DNA of 64,000 bases from Cladopsammia gracilis (lineage: Eukaryota > Cnidaria > Anthozoa > Scleractinia > Dendrophylliidae): NCBI GenBank assembly GCA_022457155.1, contig JAJGOT010000021.1, positions 2,161,001 to 2,225,000 of the forward strand, written 5' to 3'. Positions 1 to 12,664 of this stretch are shown piece by piece. Below the pieces are notes generated by a model. That model was not told where the DNA came from, searched no databases, and was given only the letters and a program-made list of their open reading frames with translations. The translations under genes were made by a program, and so were the position numbers. Position 1 is the first letter of the stretch. The number at the start of each line of letters is the position of its first letter.

Positions 1-235
1 TCATAGAAAGTAAGGAACGATTATAATGACGATAAAACGCTTAATCATATTCATTTGAAAATTTTCGAACTAAAATAAATTAAATTACACACATACAAAC
101 ACATTCTGTTTTATCAAAACAGTAATTCAATGTACTTCGTTCTAAATTATTTTGAGATCGACCAATAATAACATTGTGTGCGTTGTAAATCCTGTATACT
201 TTAACTATCAAACGGCTAAACGGAAAGAAAAGTCA

Positions 236-394
236 AAATTCCACAAGAATGGCTAGTTTGATTTCTTGACCGCCTGTCAATAAATCAAATTTCATGAACT
301 GCAATTCACTTCAATCCTTGCAATCCTGCACTTTATCTCGAAGCTACATGTACTGCTTTTGCTTTGCTCTATAGAATCTTTTTATCCAACTAAG
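236..394 (-). repeat. Dispersed repeat, family R1 (copy 1 of 3)
   Basis: In reverse complement it contains TTGGATAAAAAGATTCTATA, then a stretch ending GACAGGCGGTCAAGAAA. The same sequence occurs on the plus strand at about 25552-25698 and 60308-60470. No coding potential is visible. Confidence 0.75.
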
Positions 395-926
395 TTGTAT
401 ATTTGGTGACATTTGGCGATATAACGTGGAAATAAGCTAAGCAAAAATTTTGCTATTTCAGCGGGACAGTGTCCCTTTAATATAGGGAAAATATGGCAGT
501 TCACGAAAAACAGACGAGGGTCCCGTTTTGATTCCGTTGATTATCCTCGTATCTATGAAAAAACGACAAATCTCCAAATTTAGCTCTTGACAAACACTGG
601 ACTGTATCAAAACCATACACTGAACACAAGCACTTGTTTGAGGAAATACACTCACGAAAATATCAACTAAAACCTTTTTTGTAATTTCAGTTTTCAAATA
701 GCACTTGTTCTGATCAAGTACTCTTAGACTAAAGGTTTGTATTGCTGTTACATGAGCCAATTTTTTTCTACAACTTCCAATGTCATGCTGACGATAGTCT
801 GCGAGACAAGTTAAGGAAGATTGGGCGTGTAACACCTCTCTTCGTAATTTGTTTCGCAAATGAAAAATTGGATTGCGAGTTGCCAAGAAAACGTTGAACA
901 GTTCTCTACTTTTCCCAGCAAGTTAC
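395..926. other. Unassigned sequence at the left edge
   Basis: This lies downstream of exon 7 of the CCDC162-like gene. An open frame on the minus strand (886 to 458) extends from an intronic ATG, but I see no acceptor or family motif that would make it an exon. I call it probable intron; a short unrecognised exon is possible. Confidence 0.3.
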
Positions 927-3900
927 ACACAACATGTCTTGCAATGCTCTCGTCAGTTTTGCGTACATAAAATGGTGTCTTCAGATTTTCAATTTTTCGT
1001 AGACTAACCTCAATTGAAGCATCATACACAGGGAATGTTCTCATCTGTTCTTGTTTGGAAAACACTTTTTTAAATCTCCTTGTGACCATAGTAAAGAGAT
1101 CCATTTCGTCAGCATGTGTGTTGATCTGATTAATATCCTGCAAGTGAAATGAATAAGAAGATGCATGTGAATCACTGATTGCAATTATGCATATACATAG
1201 TCAAGCTTAATACTAAGTAGGATAGCAAGAGGACTGAGAAACATTGTGTGGGACCAGTGTGACAGTATTATTAGGCTGCAAATAACAACCTGCTATCGGA
1301 CAAATATCCGTTAAATTTGGCATTTTGACTGATGAAAGCTTGGCCTGGCCAGACAGATGGACTGGATAGTTCAGCTATTAAATTAAGACAAAATCGTCTC
1401 TCTGGGAAACATGTAAAACTTTCAATCCATAGTTAGCTTTCAACACCTGGCACTTTTCAGTGATAAACCGTGCGCTACAAAATAGTCCAACCAGACTGAC
1501 TTCTTGTGAGTGGCTCACAAATGCTGAAGCTTTACCCGGTTTCCGTAGCATTAAGAGACTGAGAGTATTACTACACCCCTCTGGATGGGATGCTAGTCCA
1601 TCGCAAGGAAGGTTACCCCCCCCCCCCCCCCCCCAACATCCGTTTTCCGATGTTTTCCAAAACATCGGAAAACCGCGACATAAGACTCCTCCTCATGCCA
1701 CACAACGGTATGTCTCTTACCACCTCAACAGCATAACAGGTCATCAGGAACTCCAATAATGGCTTAATCGTAGCCAAAGACGTCTCATGCAAAGGTAGCT
1801 TTAGGTTGATCTCATCTGAAGCCAGCCCACCACCAGAAGCTGCAGCGGCCGCTGCAATCGAAGGATTGGTCCCTGATACCAGCTGATAAGGAGACAGACT
1901 AAGGGGGGGAGGGGGTGGAAGGTCTGCGTCAGGTACAGCCGTCGGCCTTAACACATGGAGATGTGCAGTTATTGAAACTTGACTGAGGATTTTCTTCAAC
2001 TGGCCGCGAGCTTTGGATGGCGGACCCATGGCTGTTGACAATTTGCGTTCTTGCTCAGGAGGCTTTTCCTCTTTCTCGGTGATTTGTGGTTCAATGCTGT
2101 TCTTGTGTGTTGAGGGAAGCCATTCAATCGTCTACCAAAAAGGACAAATTTATACACCGAATGCAAATATGGCTGCCGATTTATTATTCTTTTATGTGTA
2201 TGTAAATTAGCCTGACTGGCCTCGTTAGCACGTGCAAAGTTCAAAAGAATGTTTACTCTAAAATGAGGCTAGTCAGGCTAATTAACATACATATAAAAGA
2301 ATAATAAATCGGCTGCCGTATTTGCATTCGGTGTATAAGGTTTGTATAATGAAAACAATGTACAACATGTGGGTTTTATAAAGCGTAGTATAAGGTATAA
2401 GGTATAATTTATTTACCGTCAGGTACACGGGGAGTGGTTGCCCAATCTCCCGAGCCAGAGGCTCATGATAAAAGTGACTGACTATAAAATACATTTACAA
2501 AGTCTAAAAATTCTTAAATCTAAATTAATCGCTATTAAATTTAACTATTTATAAATATATATTTAAACAGAAGCAATGTATACACTGAAATGTCTAAAGA
2601 TTATAAACAGCTTTTGCATTGGCAGCCGGTAAAAATAAGAGTTTTCAGTAGAGTAGAGAGTTAGTATCTGTTCCGTTATTTCTAGAGGATGATTATTATA
2701 TAATATTATATAAACGAGTAAAAAGGGCCAAGCCATTTGAGGACCTATGAGGGAACAACATCTATTAGGAATAATAACAGAGCTCTCGCTCGCGGAGCCC
2801 CATATTCATAGAACCTATACCCGTCATTTTTCATGGTCATGGCTGACGGAATGTTTCGCGGCGCGCGTCCGTAACATGTGTGTGCGTCCAAGCGTCGCGC
2901 AAGGCTAGCTCGCGAGCGCGTATGACGTCGCAAAAAATGCGCGTAGGACGCCACACAACATCCGGGATCTTGGCACTTTTGAAACCAAAGCGAGGCTTTG
3001 TTTTTCGCGTGGCTACACGGCCCATCTCACTTCAGCTCAGTAAACACTTTAGTTGGAGCTGTGTTTAGCGGAGAAAACCGTTTCCAAATTAAAGTCGTTA
3101 TTTCCTTGCATTTTTTCGCAGTTTGCTACTCAAGACAGAGATACTAATTACCCGAGACTACCGATAATTAAGGGATACTCAGAGGCCGCTTTAATGGAAA
3201 AAGAAGAGCTTTCAGGGATAAAATCTTGCTTCGAGGAACTTCACACGTTTTTATCAATGTAGGAGCAATGCGGGGAGATGTTTGTTTTACGGATTTCAGA
3301 ACCAAAGAAGCGGAGATTTAAAGAATTTCCAAGCGGTCCAGGGACTTAAAGGTAAAACAGGTTACATTTTTTGATGGGAATTTATGTTGATATCAATCTG
3401 TGATTAACTTTTTCTTTGTGTTCTCGTTAGTTTTGGAGAATTGTTTATGAAACGTGCTACATGTAAAATTCAGTCGTTTTGATTTCTTTCATCGAAGACA
3501 GCTCGGCCTCGATGCGCTATAAAGGTTTTGTATCAAAACTGTGCTAAAATTGTTTTGCATTGCTACATTTGTACTGGTCGTACACGTTTTCCAACTTTAT
3601 CAAGCTACAGCCCATCACTATATATTCTAGTCATTTCAAATGTCGATTGAGAAAGACACTGAGTTCTCTTTTTTAGAATGATAGAACTTGTATGAGTTTG
3701 ATATAAACCTTATGGCATCATGATCGTTCTTAACTCCAGAGCTTTTCTGTATTATGCATGCGGCTTTGGTCTTCCGCAGTCAAGGAAAGACTGAAGTTTC
3801 TGGTTTGAGAATGGACCATTGTGGAATTTTGTAGGTTGTCAAGTCACTGATGCACATGTGCCTTTTTGGATTTTGGATTTTCAGAGGGTTACTAAAACTA

Positions 3901-6900
3901 AAAGACAGCACCTTTAAAGGTTTGAAGCTTTCAAACACTCCGACCAGTTACTGGCATATTTTTGTTAAAAATAAAATTATACTATTATAATTAATAGTCT
4001 TCCAACAGTGATATCCATAGAAAAGGCAAACCTTACCCTAACAAATGCATTTATTCTCTTGACTGAGTGCAACATACAGATAAACCAACGAGTGTAGATT
4101 AATAAGTCGTCCATTGTAACAACACTCATTGCTGAATCACTCCCAGCCAGTACTGCCTCACAAGCCACAGCCAATCTTCTTGCTCGCTGTAAGCAATCCT
4201 GGTACTCTTCCATGATATAACTAACGATAAATTATAAGCACATGAATGTGTATGTGCCACCCAAAAGGGTATGCTTTTTTTAGCTATTTTTGTCTGAAAA
4301 CGGGTATAGATTTTGACTATTATTTTTTGTCAGAAATTGGTTATAGCTTTTAAATGAATGGAACCAGAAGAGTGTATAAATGTTAGTATTAAACTACATG
4401 TATGTCTGAAAACAGTTATGGAAAATGGTGTAGAGCAGGGCGCCACATCCCCAGCAAATATCCCCCAGGGGATCGTTTTTCATATGGTCTATTTGAAGGG
4501 CCGAGAGCATAACCAGCCTATGTGATTTTTTTTATTTTTTCTCGCTCAGATTTGCCTCATTTTATCGTACAACGAATAATATCATAAACTCTTGTCGAAT
4601 TTGCACTAACCCTAACAAATTTGACTAATTTCACCTGAAAAAAGCAGAATTCTGGCCCTCTGGAGTGCTTTGACTGTACATTCAGAGCGCAATAGGCCAT
4701 TTGTACGATGACGTCATATGACTACAACCACCAGAATCCTTCAGTTTTTTGTGTTGTAGTGCAAATTAGGGCCATTGTTATTTAAACCGCACTGGGATTA
4801 CAAAATTTAAATAAGAAAGGAAAAACGAAATGAATTCTGGTAGTTGTAGTCAAATGACGTCATCGTGCAAATGGCCTATTGCGAAGCCATTTCAAAGCAG
4901 TTTGGCCGTGAGAATACGCGACTGCAATACTTCTGACCAGTGCCAACAACCTGAACGAAAATACCGTTATTTACGCACCCCTGGCTCGCTTATCTATCGT
5001 GAGCTCACTACGGCAACACATCGCCTCTGTAGCGTGTGTGTAAGCCAACGTGTATGAGGCCCGTCCGGTGATTGAAAGACATCATTAAGTCCGGAAATCC
5101 TTAAGTCTCTAGCACCTCTCAAAGAAACGAGTCGTGTTTCTTGTCCTTCCTTATGTCTAAAGCGCCATTTAGCGCTCGAGGTGAAAAACGGACCTTGGTG
5201 GGCGAGACGAGCCGGCGGGAAAGTCTGGAATCACTTCGGATCAGAAAAGGGGCAGCGTTGAGAGATGTGGGCCATTTCCCATCCCGTGCCGTGGTCGAAA
5301 TGCCCGATATCTGAAGTGGTTTGAGACTTATAGTATTTTGCAATAATTTTCGGGCGGGAACTCCATAATTTCGGTTTTGTTGTAGGATTTCCCGACATGC
5401 TTTGTGACAGTGGCAGATGGATCCGCTGTGCGTGGTCGGGCACTTGAAATACAGCTTTGGTAGCTCGAAGTGAGTTCTTGCTGGCCGGCCGAAAGATGTT
5501 TCGCATTTGGATGGAGTCTTTAATGCAACATTAAAATTGATCTAAAAGGATTTTCAAATAGAGATACGCGTTTTGATGCGTATGTACCTTTAAATAATAA
5601 AACGTAGTCTGCGCTGAGCATGTGTTCCTCGGTGGTCTTAGAGTGGTATGACTCCGGGATCTGCGCTCGGACGGCTCCGGGTTCGATTCACGTTCAGCAT
5701 CCTTTTTTTTGCCGTTAGTCAAAAATCCTTGCGTTTAATTTTAAAAAAAATATCGAACCGTGTCAGTGTGATAACAGAAGATTACCGCAATATTGCGTTA
5801 CAATTATAGGAGCCTTAGATTTTTTTTTGGCATGCGGAATTTCTCGAAAACGACGTCAAAAAACAACAGAAAAAATTCTGAACAATGTTTTGCAACTAAT
5901 TTGTAGTTCACATGCCAAAAATGGGCAAATCTGAGCGAGAAAAAAGAAAAAATTAATAACAAGTCACATAGGCTGGTTATGCTCTCGGCTCTTCAATTGG
6001 TCTTCTACATCCTCACATTGAGCAAACCTTAGCTTGTCCAACTGGACAATTTGTCATCCAAAATAAGATACTGTCAGTATTAAAGTCATTGTTAGAATAA
6101 GTGTGGTCTTTGTTTTAATAATACATGTTCATGTACATTGTAAGTTGCTCTTCTTACCTAAGTCTTTTCTGGTACACAGGATAAAGATTTTCGATGGCTT
6201 TTGTGTGTTCACAGAACCGAGCCCAACGTAGCATATGCATGTGTTTGCACTGGACTAAATGCTCTATCCTGTCAACGAAAAACTGTACAAACAACAAATA
6301 TTTTAATAACAAGTCAAATTTTAGGACTGGTCAAAAAATTAATGTCCCAGAGACTAAATGAATATAATCATGTCCTAGAAGCTACATGTACATGTCCCAG
6401 GAAGACATTAATACACTGTAGTACATGTACAGTCTGCAACATAAGGAGGGGGAGGGGAGGACGGTATTTCCCTAGATATGCTTTGGAGGGTACAGGTACT
6501 GCTCGGTTTATTGATTGATGAATGAAAACCATTAGAATACGGAATGTAATGTCTTTTGAAACGTCAATTAACTTTGTTTCACAAAATATCAATGGCAGTG
6601 AACAATAACCAAACTCATACATACTAATGCGTTAACTTTAACGCATTATTTCGCGTTTCTTTAACGCACCTTAAAGAGCTGAACGCGCGAGCGCGTTAAA
6701 ACCAATGGGTTCATAACGCATTCTTAACGTGAATTTTGGTTCGCTTATCTCTGAGCGGTACTGTATGTGCCAAATCAAAAGGTATATAATATTTGAGCTG
6801 CTTGGTTGAAAATCGGGTACAAACAAATTTTGACAATTTAATTGGTCTGCAATTGGGTATACTGTAAAGTAGTTTGTAAGGAAACCACCAGAGTGTATAA

Positions 6901-9900
6901 ACATATTTCTCTTTTCATCTTTAAATGAAAAAGAGAGAAAGAGACTGAAGTAACCAAAAAATATCATTCACTTAAATAGTATAAATCTACTAGTGTTCTA
7001 TCACCAATGCTGTTCTCTTTATATTGGCTATGCTACTCACTATCTATTCTGTTGTAGAAAGTGAGTAGAGTGAGTAGCCTATTAAATGGCAGCTGCTTCT
7101 TCGTATTTTCAAAGTGTCTGTAAAGAGTATTTGTTGTTATAAAGTTTGGACGTCTAGTAGATTTATACTAAAACAATTAGATTATAAGCTCTTGATTTCT
7201 ATCATGTGATAGTTGACTCGAGTTTCACCCTCATCGACTGTCAGTGTGAAAGAAAATCTCGAGCTCATAATCTAATTGTTTTAATTAATATGATACAGCA
7301 AGATGTACTGTTTCAGATACCCAAACATGTCATGAACAGTTGTACTGTATGGATTTTAGGGGTCAGGTTTGAAAATGGCATAGTTTGGTCTGAAATAGGG
7401 TCAGGATTTGAAGAACTGGACGGCACACCCCCACTAAAAACTTTGCCGGGTCTGCACCTGACTGCACTATATTAAGGTTACAGTGTACCTTCGGGGGTGT
7501 CTCCAGTATAACAGCTCTAGCGTCTTAAGATTTCACTTAATATAAACCCAGATATCAAATTGAAGCTTATAGAGCTGGCTATCTAAATATGGAAACCATT
7601 TGGTAATAAAATGAATTGTCGATTTTTTTACGACGTCTAAATTCGAACGTCCGAATCAGCTTTAAAACGCTATAACTCAAAGCGATTATTGTATTTTGCT
7701 AATTTGATTTGTTCTCGGATTTTCGGACACGAAGCGCTAAAAAAACGTGTCGGCGATTTCCCATATTCAATTGCAGTGAAAAGTTACAGAATATTTTCGA
7801 AAAAGGGAGAAAAAAAATTGGAATGATCGCACGGAAATGGCTCTTGACGAAAAAGTTTTCGGAATTAAGAAATTCGCCGACACGTTTTTGTTGATTATAT
7901 GTTAGCCTAGCTTCTGTCCAAATTTGAGGAAAATCGAACAAATTCCCTTTGAGTTGTAGCTCTTTAAAGTGCCCCCAACAAGCGAAATATTAACTTTGAG
8001 AAAACAGCGCTTAAAAAAACATATCGCTTCATAAACAAACTCCGCCTTCAAAAGTTATACCGTCATTTTTCCATCAATTTTCACTATTTTTTGATAACTT
8101 TTTTTGGATGAAAGTTCATTCTGTAAACTTTATTTTGACGCCAAAAAAAAAAAAAAAAAATTCAATAAATTTTCGATCTGAAGGTACACTGTAACCTTAA
8201 AGATGTAGTCACTGTAGGACCCCAAAATTTAAATTTACATGTACACGACCTGGTGAAGCAAAAGAGGAATGCTTTTTCCAGTATATTCAACTTGACAGCA
8301 GCCAACCATCTCTTCGTGCATCACATCTGCCTGTATTATCAAGGGTTGAGCTTCCCGCACCTACATTTGTAAAGTTATACAATGTTCCAGTAAGAATGTT
8401 TAATATTAATAAACAACATTTCAAAAAAGTCAGCTTAAGCATATAATTTTTAGATACACCTGATAGGAAAAAGGCCATCGTCATGTGTAGAGTATAAACT
8501 ATGAACGATCTTTATGACTAAGGTTTTCTGGGAAGTGCAAAAAACTTCTTGTGTTTTTTATACATGTATAACACAGTTTGCACAAAGTCATCCTCTGGAT
8601 CATGTACAAGGAAGGAATATACCCCAGAAACTGATGAATTTCAATTTAAAAATGACTTGTTTAATCTACATGTACATGTTACAATCAGCCTTATTATTAT
8701 TTTTTGTCATATTCCATTCTATTGTGCAATAATTATTGTTTTTGGACTGCTCTTATAAATTTATCAAGGTTTAAGGCATTTGATTTAAAACCTAAAACCA
8801 ACCCATATTCTTTTGGTTCAGGCCATTACATAATACTGTAGGTTCATTTTGGTCTGTGTTCCAATTTAAGGCCTCATTCAGGCCCTTTTGATTTATCCAG
8901 GCCAAGATTTCTTAAGGCGAGCCTGTCTAACCAAAGGAGGTAGCGGCACTACTTTGCTGATGGATGACGGTTGCAGGGCTGTTACCCTCCGCTTATCATA
9001 CTTAACAATACAATTTTACCATTTTTTCCTCAATTTTTTTAGTTATTATTATTCAGTTACTACATTATTGGATCTTAGATCAATATGAGATATTTTATAG
9101 TCTTTAATATTTCCTATTTTTTATGTACATGTATTTACTTTGTGTCCCCAAATTAGTATAGGATTCTCCCAGGCTATAAGGTTTTGACACTTTAATAAAG
9201 TTTCTATTCTATTCTATATAACAATAATAGTCAGAACAAACCTGAAGACTCTTGCTGATAGCCAGCTTTCTCTCTCTCTTGAAATGATCGACATCTTTTG
9301 GTAGTGGAACAGACCTTGAAAACATATCAAGAAAATAAATAAAGTGTTCTGACTTTAAAGCTGTCCATGTAAAATGCCTTCCACCTCTTAATAATGCTGT
9401 GTGACACTCAATTTCAGAGGGACATGGTGTTGGGTTTTATAGACATTTATATGTGACCAGATAGAGTATGGTCTTTTAGCATATTTTGGTCTGGAAAAAG
9501 GCATATTAAATAATTACTATACATATTTGTACAAAACAAAATAATTGGATCTAAAACATCTGGTTGCTATTTAAATAATGGGGTTCAAATTTCTCTTTGG
9601 TTTTTAAAGATTTTGAAACCAGATTGATTTTTGTTTTCCTTTGTCTCTTATTATGGAAATTAATTTGAGACATTAAAGGAAAATAAAAATTGAACTGGTA
9701 TCAAAATTTTCAAAGCAAAGAAAATTTGAACCACACTAAAGACTTGGTTGGATACATGTACTACATGGTATTCACCACTTTAGAAACAAGAAGGAAACTG
9801 GGCCGAGTGAACTTTCGCAACAACTTCTGGGACTGTTACTGGGGACAGAGACAAAAGAAGCGTCCCCTCTAACGATCCCAGAAGTTGTTGCAAAAGTTCA

Positions 9901-11531
9901 CTTGGCCCAGTTTCCTTCTCGTTTCTAAAGTGGCGAATTGTGAATGAAAAATTAAAAATTGTCAAAATCAAAGTGCCAAAATTTATATAATAAAAATGAA
10001 TGTTTTGGGCTTTGCCTTTCTTCCCTGGATCCACCGAAAAAGGACAGAGACCAAATGTTTATATTCATACTATCGACTATAGAGTTTTACATATAGTATG
10101 CATAACCCAGCAGCACACATCCCAACCCTCCCCCTATCCCACCCCAGGCTTGTTTCTTAATCCTTAATATTTCTTGTGTCTTGAATTAACTTCTGATATG
10201 GTTTGAGAGGTGAGGACATGGGACAAGATGAGACTGGCTAGACTTAGTGGTACAGTGTACATTGATGTGTTTTAGAAATTAAAAATATCCATTGACTCCC
10301 CCCACCACCCCCCCCCCCCCCACCCCTCCTCCCAGCTCCCACTACAGAAGTGTTTTTAAAATCAGATGTTAATCATAATACATTGTATATATTCTGCTCA
10401 AAAATTTTCTTTGATTGCATGGTTACATTGTACTTAATAAAATTGTATACAGGGATCAAGGCATGCACCATCAAGGTTCGAACCCTTATCCCTTCACATA
10501 CAGATTGAAATGTACCTTGGGTCGTGTTCTATTGGGATCAACCATTCCAACCTAAACCAGTTTTGGTTGATTTCGTTGAAACATTCCAATAGAACACTTG
10601 TCAACCATTTTCGTTTTTTTCGGTTTCAACCATTTCAACCAGGTTCAGAGCTGGTTGAAATGGTTGATCAACCAAACCAACCGAAAACAGTTTTTCACCA
10701 TTAGAACACGAAACAAATCCAACCAGCCCAACCAACCAAAAACGGTTGTCCCCAATAGAACACGCCCTAAGATGAACATTGCAACCCTTTCTTATTTCTG
10801 TATATTTTTTAACCCCACTATAAGGAGTAACACCCCTTTCCTCCCCCAAGGAATCAAGCTACATTCTATCAGACAAATACATGTATTTTCCTTTCAAAGG
10901 CTAACTTTTATGGGAGGTATATAACTTGTTATATGGGACGGTATTAGTGTTCATATTCATTCGTAATTTGTATTACGTCAAGGCAAAACGTTAATTATAC
11001 ATAGCAAACTTAGCTACAGAAAACTTCAGTTGAAAGAATGTGGACATCAATTTAATTTGTGAGTTCAACAGTTAAAAGATGCAGGACAGGTAATTTTCAG
11101 ATACTTCCCAGTATAAATGAAGTCACTTTCGACCTCCCAAACTTGGCTTCTTAATTATTAACAAACTTTAAGCTTAATTATTAATGTGGTAAGCTTAAAT
11201 TATAAAAGTAAAGCTAAAAGTTGAATTTACAAAGACGTTACTAAACAGTCTGCAGAAAACTTCCTATAAAAAAAAAAAAAGAAAACTTGCTTTCAGAAAA
11301 CGTCCATGGCCAGATCAAGGGTCAGCTAAATGGCAACGAGTTTTGAAAACTTTTTGCCAAACGAAGATTAAACTGCGGAGAGATCACTCACCCAAATGCC
11401 TTCGGTGCCGAAGAAGAGCTCAAGAAATTTCCCTCTTCAACTTCGTTCTGCAATTCTTTCAATTCTTTTGTGAGATCTTCTTCCAGTGATCTGACTTTCT
11501 CTGAAGAGGAAACTTCGTAAATTCCCTCCAT
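927..11531 (-). CDS. CCDC162-like protein (DUF4549-type N-terminal region), 5' seven exons, partial
   Basis: Seven exons read on the minus strand with matching phases: 11392-11531, 9242-9314, 8250-8360, 6158-6282, 4037-4220, 1721-2131 and about 927-1137 (last donor uncertain). The start Met at 11531 has an in-frame TAG upstream and gives MEGIYEVSSSEKVRSLEEDL. Later landmarks are VPLPKDVDHFKRERKL in exon 2, PLIIQADVM and IPLLLHQ in exon 3, FFVDRIEHLVQCKHMHMLRW and LYPVYQK in exon 4, IMEEYQDCLQRARRLAVA and LLIYTRWFICMLHSVK in exon 5, and DEMDLFTMVTRRF and MRTFPVYD in exon 7. From memory these line up block by block with vertebrate CCDC162/C6orf183 (DUF4549), a large, poorly characterised coiled-coil family. 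Exon 6 has a low-complexity linker with PPPPP and an Ala run. No catalytic motif is visible. The rest of the gene lies beyond position 1. The intron-exon structure is firm; the family name rests on recall and needs a search. Confidence 0.72.
1620..1635 (+). repeat. Poly-C tract
   Basis: An uninterrupted C run just upstream (in coordinate) of exon 6 of the CCDC162-like gene. It is inside an intron on the minus strand and prone to assembly and indel error. Confidence 0.85.
1721..2131 (-). CDS. CCDC162-like gene, exon 6 (Pro/Ala-rich linker exon)
   Basis: A 411 nt phase 0-0 exon. It begins TIEWLPSTHK after a TTTGTCC-TTTTTGGTAG acceptor and ends YAVEV before GTAAGA. The middle holds five prolines, then an Ala run (AAAAAA) and SGGG, so it is probably a disordered linker. 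The flanks, LPLHETSLATIKPLLEFLMT, look helical and continue directly into DINQINTHADEMDLF of exon 7. A foldback MITE begins about 20 nt upstream of its acceptor. The coding repeats are GC-richer than the surrounding intron. Confidence 0.7.
2151..2337. mobile_element. Foldback MITE next to exon 6 acceptor
   Basis: The two arms are inverted copies: TATACACCGAATGCAAATAT near 2151 and its near-exact complement ending at 2337, both including GATTTATTATTCTTTTAT. The loop includes AGCCTGACTGGCC and TAGTCAGGCTAA. A related foldback with the same TTTATTATTCTTTTATA signature is at 12527-12664. Confidence 0.8.
2770..3560 (+). mobile_element. Inverted element pair, left copy
   Basis: It matches, in opposite orientation, the region 13245-13880. 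Shared segments include the TTCATAGAACCTAT and CCATGACCATGAAAAATGAC stretch, the block around AAGCGGAGATTT, TTTTGGAGAATTG and TGATATCAATCTGTGA. The short open frame at 3053-3262 inside it also exists, broken, in the second copy, so it is part of the repeat rather than a host gene. Confidence 0.7.
4037..4220 (-). CDS. CCDC162-like gene, exon 5
   Basis: A 184 nt exon, phase 2 to 0, between acceptor TTATCGTTAG and donor GTAAGG. It encodes SYIMEEYQDCLQRARRLAVA followed by a helical stretch with TMDDLLIYTRWFICMLHSV. This is the best-preserved block of the DUF4549-type match: YxxIMxEYxDxxxRAxRL, and later a D/E-D-L-x-I-Y-x-RW-x-x-x-x-L-H-S motif. Confidence 0.75.
4490..6000. mobile_element. TIR-bounded element, about 1.5 kb, with nested insert
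   Basis: The ends are inverted: ATTTGAAGGGCCGAGAGCAT near 4490 and its complement ending near 6000, with the TIR continuing about 65 nt through CACATAGGCTGG and TCTCGCTCAGATTTGCC. Inside, 4685-4890 is another foldback whose arms read AGGCCATTTG-ACGATGACGTCAT and the complement. A tRNA-like block lies at 5628-5705. No transposase frame is seen, so the element is non-autonomous. It sits in the intron between exons 4 and 5 of the CCDC162-like gene. Confidence 0.65.
5628..5710 (+). repeat. tRNA-like SINE remnant with B-box
   Basis: The A-box-like TGGTCTTAGAGTGGTA is followed about 40 nt later by the B-box GGGTTCGATTC, and a T8 run follows at 5702, like a pol III terminator. The arms do not pair as a standard cloverleaf, so this is a tRNA-derived repeat or pseudogene and not a working tRNA. 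Confidence 0.45.
7472..8200 (+). mobile_element. TTAA-ended MITE, family M1 copy 1
   Basis: It begins TTAAGGTTACAGTGTACC and ends with the exact complement. The interior includes CGACACGTTTTT twice in inverted order and TTGAGTTGTAGCTCTTTAAAG. A second copy lies inverted at 38458-38995. TTAA at both outer ends fits a TTAA target, as used by piggyBac-like elements; assignment to that superfamily is inference. An A(18) run is at about 8143-8160. Confidence 0.8.
9773..9937. mobile_element. Foldback MITE
   Basis: The arms CACTTTAGAAACAAGAAGGA and the complement TCCTTCTCGTTTCTAAAGTG enclose a second inverted block around CAACAACTTCTGGGA. It is a near-perfect long hairpin of about 75 nt per arm. 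Confidence 0.8.
10281..10330 (+). repeat. C-rich low-complexity tract
   Basis: An almost pure C and A tract (CCCCCCACCACC type) within the first intron of the CCDC162-like gene. Confidence 0.8.
10517..10770. mobile_element. TIR element with CCAACC-rich interior
   Basis: The ends are GGGTCGTGTTCTATTGGG and CCCAATAGAACACGCCCT. The inside is built of short inverted runs of CAACCA and TGGTTG, giving open frames on both strands that are artefacts of the repeat. It lies in the first intron of the CCDC162-like gene. Confidence 0.75.
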
Positions 11532-12526
11532 ATATGCAAGCCGCCAAAGGGCCTAAGCCTTGATTTTGTGTTCTAGAAGGCAATTACAACTCCGTTCTAA
11601 TCCTGGACTCTTCTTTGTTTTGGGCGCCATATTCAATTTTGCCTGGTAACCAACAAGCCTCGTTTTTGAGCTTCGAATCTACCGGAAGTAGAAATAACCG
11701 GAAGCTTGATATAATTCGGTACCAGTTTACTGCGCCTTCTCTCACGCTGCCACAAATCCAACATGGATGCCGATCCGACGTATTACGAGAGGGAACATTG
11801 AGGTGGGTTTTATCGTAATTAGAGCAAATTTTCATTAATTAAAAGCTTTATGCTATTCAAAGTGTCGATACACTTCGTTTAGCATTTGTTTTAGCTGGTA
11901 AGCTCGTGTAGAAGATCGGTAAAAAAATAAAACAATTGATTCATCTGCGAAGTTGAACGAAAGGGCGTCTCAGAGGTCGCTGGTTCGAGTCTTGGTAAGG
12001 TCCACGTAATTTTTCTTCACTCTTTATCCTGCTCTCTTTTTAATGTAATTGTCCAATCGTTTGCTTCATTTCAAGGTTTCTTCTGCATTTTCTTTTACCG
12101 ATTTGGGACATACGTCCTAAAATTAAGGCACACAATGCAACGAAAAATTGCGTAAACTTACGTGAACAAAGCGCAAAATGATGGTTGTACGCTTAAATAA
12201 ATGAGCCATAAAATTTGTTTTCACATCTTCAAAATCTTGTTGTGCCTTACACTCTTCCCTTATTAGAATCAACTCTTTTTGGGGTGTCAAATCCGTAAAC
12301 AAGTTCTGTTTCAGGCGATATTGGTTCAGCCATGTGCTTTGTGTTTCGAAATACGCGCCTTTTTATTGTGAATGTTGTTCATGAGCAAAACTGCAGAACA
12401 TTGGGCCATTTCTAATACGCATTGCAGTAAATAACAATTACATTGAAAAAAAAAATATGGCTGGAAATCGCTGAAAGTAATCAGCGAAAGATATTTCATC
12501 AAACATCTCATTCCAAAATGGCGTCC

Positions 12527-12664
12527 AATTGATTTATTATTCTTTTATAATATGCCTGTTATAATTAAATTAGCCCTCTTTGTTTCATTTTCGCTCGAAA
12601 ATCATTTTCCATTTTTCACATGCTAATGGGGCAAAGAGGGCCAATTTACATGGATGTAAAAGAA
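12527..12664. mobile_element. Foldback MITE related to 2151-2337
   Basis: TTTATTATTCTTTTATAATA and AAATTAGCCCTCTTTG on the left pair with GCAAAGAGGGCCAATTTACA and TGTAAAAGAAAAG on the right. The layout is the same as the element at 2151 but the loop is different. Confidence 0.65.
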
